A stretch of 6,443 nt of DNA, taken from contig CAVGAH010000112.1 of NCBI GenBank assembly GCA_963627215.1, positions 1 to 6,443 on the forward strand. Reading direction: 5' to 3'. The notes below the pieces were generated by a model. That model saw nothing but the letters and a program-made list of their open reading frames with translations, was not told where the DNA came from and did not search any database. This stretch comes from CAKQOE01 sp963627215 (GTDB taxonomy: Bacteria; Bacillota; Clostridia; Peptostreptococcales; Anaerovoracaceae). Below, one piece after another: positions 1-4,236 of this stretch; position 1 is the first letter of the stretch; the number at the start of each line of letters is the position of its first letter. A program made the translations under genes and the position numbers.

Positions 1-80
1 TTGCAATTATTTTGGAATATATCTCCTGAATATCCTGTTATGACGCTCATTTTGATGTCTTTCACTTGATGAATATTCAT
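1..80 (-). CDS. Possible 5' end of a further gene, cut by the left edge
   Basis: An open frame starts with ATG at 80-78, 22 bases after the marR stop, and stays open for about 26 codons to the window edge. The visible N-terminus begins MNIHQVKDIKMSVITGYS. Internal alternatives are a GTG at 65-63 and an ATG at 50-48. No strong Shine-Dalgarno precedes any of these: a GGAA sits too far from the first ATG. Short spacing and the same strand would fit co-transcription with marR, but an open run of this length also arises by chance. I do not recognise the peptide and assign no function. Confidence 0.3.
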   Translation of the reverse strand, partial: MNIHQVKDIKMSVITGYSGDIFQNNC

Positions 81-102
81 ATATAGCCGGCAATATTCCA
101 TG

Positions 103-537
103 CTATGCACTTGCTGTAACAAGGCTTTTATTCATCCTGCATATCATGTCCTTCAGCACAAGCTGACTGCTGTTTGAAAGGCTGTCACACACGACCTCGT
201 CAAGGTCTTCTATCAGATCGGTTATACGCTGCACCTTTTCAAGACCCCTTACAGTAATAAATACATTCGATACGCGTCTGTCCTTCACGGACAGGCTGCG
301 CGTTATATATCCTTTTTTCTCAAGCAGATGAAGCATTTTCGTCAGCGTAGCAGGATCCTTGTCCAGACGTTTAGCGATATCCTTCTGACTTATCCCGTCA
401 TTAAAAGTAAGACTGTTCAGCACCTCAAACTGCTCAAATGTTACATCTTCTTCATTTATAACGGCATTTATTTTTCTTCTCAGATTCTTCTTTAACTGAT
501 ATATCATAAATACAATATGATTATCCGTATTGCACAT
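103..537 (-). CDS. MarR-family winged-helix transcriptional regulator
   Basis: A 144-residue protein, typical in size for MarR regulators, which act in the cytoplasm as dimers that bind palindromic operators and release DNA on binding a small ligand. Helix 1 (about 7-28) and the C-terminal helices (about 100-140) would form the dimer interface. The winged helix-turn-helix spans about 49-97: ISQKDIAKRL is the positioning helix, DPATLTKMLHLLEKKGYI contains the recognition helix, and the wing carries the family's DRR signature at 86-88 followed by VSNVFIT. I chose the ATG at 537-535 because GAGGTGG lies 8 bases upstream; a GTG four codons earlier is inside that ribosome binding site. It is the last clear gene of the minus-strand array, separated from the racemase by 209 bases with a terminator-like hairpin, so it may have its own promoter. 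Palindromes in its leader suggest autoregulation. That it controls the upstream GRE genes is inference; their promoter is outside the window. Confidence 0.9.
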   Translation of the reverse strand: MCNTDNHIVFMIYQLKKNLRRKINAVINEEDVTFEQFEVLNSLTFNDGISQKDIAKRLDKDPATLTKMLHLLEKKGYITRSLSVKDRRVSNVFITVRGLEKVQRITDLIEDLDEVVCDSLSNSSQLVLKDMICRMNKSLVTASA

Positions 538-545
538 TTTAATTT

Positions 546-552
546 CCACCTC
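546..552 (-). promoter_or_regulatory. Ribosome binding site of marR
   Basis: GAGGTGG on the minus strand lies 8 bases before the ATG at 537-535. It decides the start, because the upstream in-frame GTG (549-547) is part of this motif and so cannot be served by it. Confidence 0.7.
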
Positions 553-563
553 ACAAATATCTA

Positions 564-578
564 AGGCGCCGGGCGCCT
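564..578. promoter_or_regulatory. GC-rich perfect palindrome in the marR leader
   Basis: AGGCGCC-G-GGCGCCT is a perfect 7-bp inverted repeat around one base, in otherwise AT-rich sequence, ending 11 bases before the marR ribosome binding site. It could be a protein-binding operator or, in RNA, a hairpin near the ribosome binding site. The sequence shows the symmetry; either function is inference. The loop would be too tight for all 7 pairs in RNA, which slightly favours a DNA-level site. Confidence 0.45.
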
Positions 579-607
579 GCTGTTCATATATCGTTATCAG
601 TAAATTC

Positions 608-619
608 TTGTATTAACAA
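608..619. promoter_or_regulatory. Candidate MarR-type operator, overlapping a weak -35
   Basis: TTGTATTAACAA has perfect TTGT/ACAA arms around four AT bases, in the style of many MarR-family operators. Read on the minus strand it includes TTGTTA, a possible -35 element, but the hexamer 17 bases downstream (TAACGA) is a poor -10, so I do not claim a defined promoter. A repressor bound here would block transcription into marR, consistent with autoregulation. No second copy was noticed in the proC or activase leaders. Confidence 0.35.
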
Positions 620-643
620 ACTTCATTTATTTAATTCGATCGG

Positions 644-687
644 ATTCGAAAAATACTGCCAGAAAAACTCTGACAGTATTCTCGAAT
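644..687 (-). terminator. Terminator-like hairpin after the racemase gene
   Basis: On the minus-strand transcript, 680-670 pairs with 662-652 as an 11-bp stem (one G-U pair) with a 7-base loop, followed at once by five U (653-649). Flanking ATTCGA/TCGAAT can extend the stem with one bulge. It begins 59 bases past the racemase stop at 747. The G-U pair would be A-C on the other strand, so the structure favours minus-strand RNA. It probably ends the GRE-to-racemase transcript, perhaps leaving some read-through into marR. Confidence 0.65.
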
Positions 688-746
688 TTATCACTATATA
701 CTATTTATTTTAGGGGTGCCTAATGACATGCTTATGGCTTCTGAGC

Positions 747-1544
747 TTAGAGCCAGCCCGTATAAGGCTTCTGAGTAACGCTCATCTTCATAAACTTTAT
801 CATTGAAATAAAGTCAAATACAGGTCTCTGTGTAGCTGCCTGTATCGCATATGAATACGGTGGCAGGTCTGAGCATTCAAGCAGGAATGCCCCTATTTCA
901 TCATCTTCATTCATTATCTCCATTGCCTTGCCGACAACTTCATCTCTTACACCGTTGTTATTAAAATAGCCTCTGTAAGTCAGTATGCATGAAAATTCAG
1001 GTTCATGATAAAGATCCCTGATGATAAGGCGATCTGTATTTTCTACGCCGCAGCTCTTAAACAATGCTGGCGTAAGCGCTCCCGCATTTGCCGTAAGCAC
1101 GCCGATCTTCTGATTCGGTTTTATCATAGTCTGTATCCATGGGATCATTACAAGCGGAGATAAAGCTACAGGTATATCAAGAGCAGCAGATACCTTTTCC
1201 TGGAAATTACCGAAGAAGCCGCATCCTGAGCTCAGCGCTCTTATGCCTTCCTTCTGGATAAGATACTGACCCATTTCAATAATATCATCTGCTATCGTAG
1301 GGTCGCCTGCAAACACCCTTTCCTGTGACATATTTGGGATAGTTCTGAGTATAACAGGAAAATCATATGTTGACGCATTATTTACATTTCCCGGTACCAT
1401 AGGATAATTTGTATCATCTATATATACGATACCTACAGGGAATCCCGCAACCATCTGCTGATAATTCATCTGAACATTACCGCTGTCATTGATCGGATCG
1501 AAAAATCCGAATTTCTTAAATTCACTAATCTGCGATTTCGCCAT
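747..1544 (-). CDS. Aspartate/glutamate racemase-superfamily protein
   Basis: A 265-residue soluble protein resembling the Asp/Glu/hydantoin racemase superfamily, whose members use two cysteines facing each other to move a proton at a chiral carbon or to isomerise or decarboxylate small acids. Candidate cysteines are Cys108 in SSGCGFFG and Cys224 in LLECSDLPPY, one per alpha/beta half, as the family requires. An N-terminal segment (about 50-64) with PGNVNNASTYDFP is typical of the uncharacterised members usually labelled Asp/Glu racemase-like. The start at 1544-1542 (MAKSQISEF) is chosen because AAAGGAA lies about 10 bases upstream. A longer frame from 1643 would bury 100 more bases in the transporter gene and adds a low-complexity Lys-rich leader. 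The gene overlaps the transporter's 3' end by 20 bases, implying translational coupling and a shared task. It could invert D/L forms of an operon substrate or product; hydroxyproline epimerases belong to a different (proline racemase) family, so the substrate is unknown. Confidence 0.82.
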   Translation of the reverse strand: MAKSQISEFKKFGFFDPINDSGNVQMNYQQMVAGFPVGIVYIDDTNYPMVPGNVNNASTYDFPVILRTIPNMSQERVFAGDPTIADDIIEMGQYLIQKEGIRALSSGCGFFGNFQEKVSAALDIPVALSPLVMIPWIQTMIKPNQKIGVLTANAGALTPALFKSCGVENTDRLIIRDLYHEPEFSCILTYRGYFNNNGVRDEVVGKAMEIMNEDDEIGAFLLECSDLPPYSYAIQAATQRPVFDFISMIKFMKMSVTQKPYTGWL

Positions 1545-2454
1545 TTGGAACCATTCCTTTCTTTTCTTCAGCAGTTTTTCCTTCTGCCGCCATCTTATAT
1601 TTTCTTGCTTTTCTGAACATAGACATACTTGAATAAAGAACAACAGCTATTACTACCCACTGGAGCGTCGATATCGGCATACTCTTTACTACAAATACTG
1701 CTACGCCTACTCCGATCACGCCGCCCACAGCAAGACCCATTACGGCAGTTCTGTCTATAAGTCCCTGCTTAAGGCTCATAAGTCCGGTAGTTGAAGATGC
1801 GATAGCTCCTGTACACATCATCAGAGGGAATGAAACAAGCGGGCTCATTCCGAGAAAGTATATTATGCACATACTCGGAGCATAGCTTCCGACACCAAAG
1901 CACAAACCTATACCGAGCAGAAAGTTAGATACGCAGGCTATTACCAGCTTGATACCAGCCAGCCCTGTAAGGTCGCCGCCTGCAGGGATTATTCCGAGCT
2001 TGCCCGCAAGCATCATGCATGCAGCTATAAGTAACCCTATCGCCATACCCTTTGTAACTACGCTCTGTGATACCATTTTTACTATCCTGTTTCCGACGAT
2101 CGAACCTATAACTCCGCATGCAACAAACGGAAGCAATGTAGAAAACTCAACTTTGACAGTAGTCGTAAACATAAATGCTTCAAATATTACAGGAATAGCT
2201 ACGCCTACATTTAATGTTCCAGGTATTTTCTTGTCCTCTACAAGATTAAATACTCCATACGCAGCGACCGTCGTTGCGAAATTTCCGATTCCCAGCGCGT
2301 CAAAGAAATTTACCACTATACCTATAACAAAGTGCAGCGCCTTATTTTTCATAGTCACATACTTTTCTTTATTCTTTATATAATCAGAAAATATGATCAC
2401 CGCCAGAAATATGGCGTAAGCGCCGAGTATTATCTGTATCGCCCTTAATATCAT
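1525..2454 (-). CDS. TauE/SafE-family membrane transporter
   Basis: A 309-residue polytopic membrane protein, length and pattern fitting the TauE/SafE (sulfite exporter/YfcA) family of anion transporters. Hydrophobic spans are visible at about 3-24, 38-70, 80-99, 105-125, 134-155, 166-187, 192-222, 237-257 and 263-280, with a charged tail after 280 (RKARKYK, then EEKK), likely cytoplasmic. The two half-repeats are marked by NFFDALGIGNFATT (49-62) and NFLLGIGLCFGVGS (177-190), the small-residue signatures where the family usually has Gly-rich DGIAGGGG-like runs; they are divergent here. Its ATG shares one base with the proC stop (TAATG), and GGAGG inside proC (2469-2465) sits 10 bases upstream, so translation is probably coupled. 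Known relatives move sulfite, sulfoacetate or other organic anions, usually outward. In this operon it may carry the pathway substrate or an end product; direction and cargo cannot be read from sequence. Confidence 0.82.
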   Translation of the reverse strand: MILRAIQIILGAYAIFLAVIIFSDYIKNKEKYVTMKNKALHFVIGIVVNFFDALGIGNFATTVAAYGVFNLVEDKKIPGTLNVGVAIPVIFEAFMFTTTVKVEFSTLLPFVACGVIGSIVGNRIVKMVSQSVVTKGMAIGLLIAACMMLAGKLGIIPAGGDLTGLAGIKLVIACVSNFLLGIGLCFGVGSYAPSMCIIYFLGMSPLVSFPLMMCTGAIASSTTGLMSLKQGLIDRTAVMGLAVGGVIGVGVAVFVVKSMPISTLQWVVIAVVLYSSMSMFRKARKYKMAAEGKTAEEKKGMVPNGEIAD

Positions 2455-3242
2455 TAATCAAGATCCTCCGTGCAGGCCTGCATAGCTTCCATTACAGCGT
2501 TTCTGAAGCCGAATGCTTCAAGTCTCTTTACCATTTCTATAGTGATTCCTCCAGGAGTGCATACCTGGTTCTGGAGTTCAGCCGGATGTCTGCCTGATTT
2601 GAGTACCATCTCTGCGCTGCCCTTTACTGCCTGCGCGCTGAACTTTACAGCCTGTTCCCATGTGAATCCTTCTCTCGCAGCGCCGTTTGCCATAGCGTCT
2701 ATGAGCATGAATATCATAGCAGGAGAGCTTCCTGTTACAGGGATTATGCCATTGAGCTTGCTTTCATCCATACGCTCAGCGATACCGAAACCGCCTACGA
2801 GCTTCATGAGCATGGCTACTTCATCGTCATTTACGTTGTTGTCAGCAACTACAGCAGTAACAGCAGTACCTACAGTAGCGCATGTATTAGGCATAGTTCT
2901 GATGAGCTTTACGTCGTCGCCTACGTGAGCGTGTACCTCAGCCATAGTAACGCCTGCTGCGATAGTCCAGATAATAGTACCGTTTTCTCTTACAGTATCC
3001 TTTATCTCATCAAGTACTGCAGGATATAACTCAGGCTGGATAGCGATGAGCAGAACGTCCTGCTTTGCAGCCAGTAAATTATCGTCAGTAACGTTTACTC
3101 CGAGATTCTTCTTAGCGCGTTCTCTGCTTCCTTCAAACTTATCTGCAACAGTGATATCTGCTTTGTCAAGCAGGTTATTGTTGAGGATTCCCTCTAAAAT
3201 AGCGCTTGCGATAAGTCCGCATCCGATTACTCCTAATTTCAT
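2454..3242 (-). CDS. proC: Pyrroline-5-carboxylate reductase
   Basis: A 262-residue protein, normal for ProC, which reduces 1-pyrroline-5-carboxylate to L-proline with NAD(P)H in the cytoplasm. The N-terminal Rossmann fold opens with MKLGVIGCGLIASAI (dinucleotide loop G7-C-G-L-I-A). RTMPNTCATVG matches the conserved R-x-MPNTP motif with Cys in place of Pro. TGSSPAMIF matches the GSSPAY motif common in Clostridia with Met for Tyr. CTPGGITIE is the C-terminal active-site loop and keeps the Thr that contacts substrate in known P5C reductases. The start at 3242-3240 is set by AAAGGAG 7 bases upstream; an in-frame ATG at 3323 would add 27 unrelated residues and lacks such a site. It follows the GRE and activase after a structured 180-base spacer and is coupled to the transporter. 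Next to a GRE, it most likely reduces a cyclic imine made by that enzyme. The Pro-to-Cys and Tyr-to-Met changes leave room for a modified substrate. A purely biosynthetic role is the alternative. Confidence 0.93.
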   Translation of the reverse strand: MKLGVIGCGLIASAILEGILNNNLLDKADITVADKFEGSRERAKKNLGVNVTDDNLLAAKQDVLLIAIQPELYPAVLDEIKDTVRENGTIIWTIAAGVTMAEVHAHVGDDVKLIRTMPNTCATVGTAVTAVVADNNVNDDEVAMLMKLVGGFGIAERMDESKLNGIIPVTGSSPAMIFMLIDAMANGAAREGFTWEQAVKFSAQAVKGSAEMVLKSGRHPAELQNQVCTPGGITIEMVKRLEAFGFRNAVMEAMQACTEDLD

Positions 3243-3249
3243 TTTAAAA

Positions 3250-3256
3250 CTCCTTT
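3250..3256 (-). promoter_or_regulatory. Ribosome binding site of proC
   Basis: AAAGGAG on the minus strand lies 7 bases before the ATG at 3242-3240. It fixes the start and leaves 180 bases of untranslated spacer after the activase stop. Confidence 0.8.
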
Positions 3257-3313
3257 CAATTAAATCAAATAGATTCTGCAAATAGATTACTTTAAATAAA
3301 TTTTTATGCTTAA

Positions 3314-3329
3314 CATGCGTCACCGCATG
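3314..3329 (-). other. GNRA-capped hairpin upstream of proC
   Basis: On minus-strand RNA, CAUGCG-GUGA-CGCAUG forms a perfect 6-bp stem capped by GUGA, a GNRA tetraloop. It is flanked by a direct 7-base repeat, GCTTAAC on the plus strand at 3308-3314 and 3331-3337. A few A/U bases follow (AUAAAAAUUU) but not directly, so it is a poor terminator by itself. It may stabilise or process the proC message. Confidence 0.5.
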
Positions 3330-3351
3330 AGCTTAACCTTCTAAGAAGAGC

Positions 3352-3388
3352 GGGACACCGCCTTCTCCGCCGGTGACGGCGGCATCCC
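3352..3388 (-). terminator. Strong hairpin between activase and proC, possible attenuator
   Basis: In the minus-strand transcript 3388-3378 (GGGAUGCCGCC) pairs with 3362-3352 (GGCGGUGUCCC) as an 11-bp stem with two G-U pairs. Those two positions are C-A mismatches on the plus strand, so the fold is specific to the operon's direction. The 3' side is followed by GCUCUUCUUA, only moderately U-rich. Bases 3382-3377 can instead pair with 3372-3367 (CCGCCG/CGGCGG, 4-base loop), a mutually exclusive fold. Partial termination or mRNA processing that lowers proC-to-racemase expression relative to the GRE pair is plausible; no riboswitch family is recognised. Confidence 0.5.
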
Positions 3389-3397
3389 TGTATATTC

Positions 3398-3421
3398 ATT
3401 ACTTAATTACTTAATTGCTTT
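3398..3421. repeat. Short tandem 8-base repeat after the activase stop
   Basis: The plus strand reads ATTACTTA twice and then ATTGCTTT, a third degenerate copy, ending one base before the activase stop codon. Too short and AT-rich to assign a role; it could be replication slippage. Confidence 0.4.
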
Positions 3422-3422
3422 A

Positions 3423-4202
3423 TTAATTACTAAACCTGATACCATTTATCAGTATGTCACAGCCGGGATCATAGCATGCAAGACACGATGCAAGGCTCTG
3501 CATTTCCTCAGCCGACGGTGTGCCTACATCAGCCAGCTGATATTCCTTCCCGAGCTTTTTATAAGTATCTACTCCAAGTCGGTGATACGGAAGCAGCTCG
3601 ATGTCAGTTACATGATCCAGATTTCTGAGGAACTCGGCCGTAAGGCGCATGTTTTCCTGTGTCATATTTATCGTAGGTATACACGGCATCCTGACATGTA
3701 TCTTACCTTTGAAGGAATCGCTCATCTTTTTGATGTTTTCCTTTATGCATACATTGCTCACGCCTGTATACTTTCTGTGAAGCTCGTCATCCGCTATTTT
3801 GAAATCTACAAATACAGTGTCAAGGTACGGCAGAAGCTTTTCGAGAGCTTCATATGAACCGAAAAGACTTGATTCTATAGCCGTATTCAGTCCGTCATCC
3901 TTGCATCCTGCCAGTATATCTCTTACAAAATCTGACTGGAGCATTACTTCGCCGCCGCTTACAGTAACGCCGCCTCCCGAATGGAAGAAAAACACCTCGT
4001 CCTTTCTTATCTCCTTGAGAATGCTTTCAGGTGTAGCATCATAGCCGTAATCCATCATGCATTCTACAGACTGAGATTCAGGCGTCGAGCACCATACGCA
4101 TCTCAGCGGACAGCCCTTTACAAACACAACAGTTCTCAGACCTTCTCCGTCATGTATAGATGCTTTTTCTATTCTGAGCACTTTGCCTCTGCATGCTCCC
4201 AT
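3423..4202 (-). CDS. Glycyl radical enzyme activating enzyme (radical SAM)
   Basis: A 259-residue radical-SAM protein of the PflA family. It uses a [4Fe-4S] cluster and S-adenosylmethionine to make a 5'-deoxyadenosyl radical that takes hydrogen from the glycine of its partner GRE. The cluster motif CPLRCVWC has Cys31, Cys35 and Cys38; the SAM-binding SGGE lies at 82-85; later family blocks are DFKIAD, KYTGVSN, MPCIPTIN and LLPYHRLG. Only about 44 residues separate the cluster from SGGE, as in pyruvate formate-lyase activase, so the ferredoxin-like insert with two extra clusters found in many activases of non-PFL glycyl radical enzymes is absent. A lone Cys48 remains in that segment. The ATG at 4202-4200 is preceded by GGGGAGG at 5 bases. 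It starts 34 bases after the GRE stop, so the two are co-transcribed and the adjacent GRE is its natural partner. Confidence 0.93.
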   Translation of the reverse strand: MGACRGKVLRIEKASIHDGEGLRTVVFVKGCPLRCVWCSTPESQSVECMMDYGYDATPESILKEIRKDEVFFFHSGGGVTVSGGEVMLQSDFVRDILAGCKDDGLNTAIESSLFGSYEALEKLLPYLDTVFVDFKIADDELHRKYTGVSNVCIKENIKKMSDSFKGKIHVRMPCIPTINMTQENMRLTAEFLRNLDHVTDIELLPYHRLGVDTYKKLGKEYQLADVGTPSAEEMQSLASCLACYDPGCDILINGIRFSN

Positions 4203-4207
4203 AAAGA

Positions 4208-4214
4208 CCTCCCC
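4208..4214 (-). promoter_or_regulatory. Ribosome binding site of the activase gene
   Basis: GGGGAGG on the minus strand lies 5 bases before the ATG at 4202-4200, within the 34-base gap after the GRE stop. There is no room for a promoter or terminator here, supporting one transcript. Confidence 0.75.
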
Positions 4215-4236
4215 AGAAACTTAATTTTTTAAATAT

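Noticed and set aside
1545..1643. 33-residue N-terminal extension of the racemase from an ATG at 1643
   Set aside because: It would lie wholly inside the transporter gene, is a Lys/Glu-rich out-of-frame read of its tail codons, and a ribosome binding site supports the start at 1544.
2470..2928. Plus-strand open frame of 152 codons opposite proC
   Set aside because: Antisense shadow of a well-supported gene; Ser/Pro/Ala/Thr-rich low-information translation and no ribosome binding site. The same holds for the plus-strand frames at 1949-2383, 3799-4044 and 5101-5556.
3243..3323. 27-residue N-terminal extension of ProC from an ATG at 3323
   Set aside because: It lacks a ribosome binding site, shows no similarity to ProC, and the ATG at 3242 has AAAGGAG at ideal distance and begins exactly at the Rossmann strand.
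3243..3422. CRISPR, tRNA or known riboswitch in the spacer
   Set aside because: Only short hairpins and an 8-base repeat are present; no spaced long repeats, cloverleaf or recognisable aptamer core.
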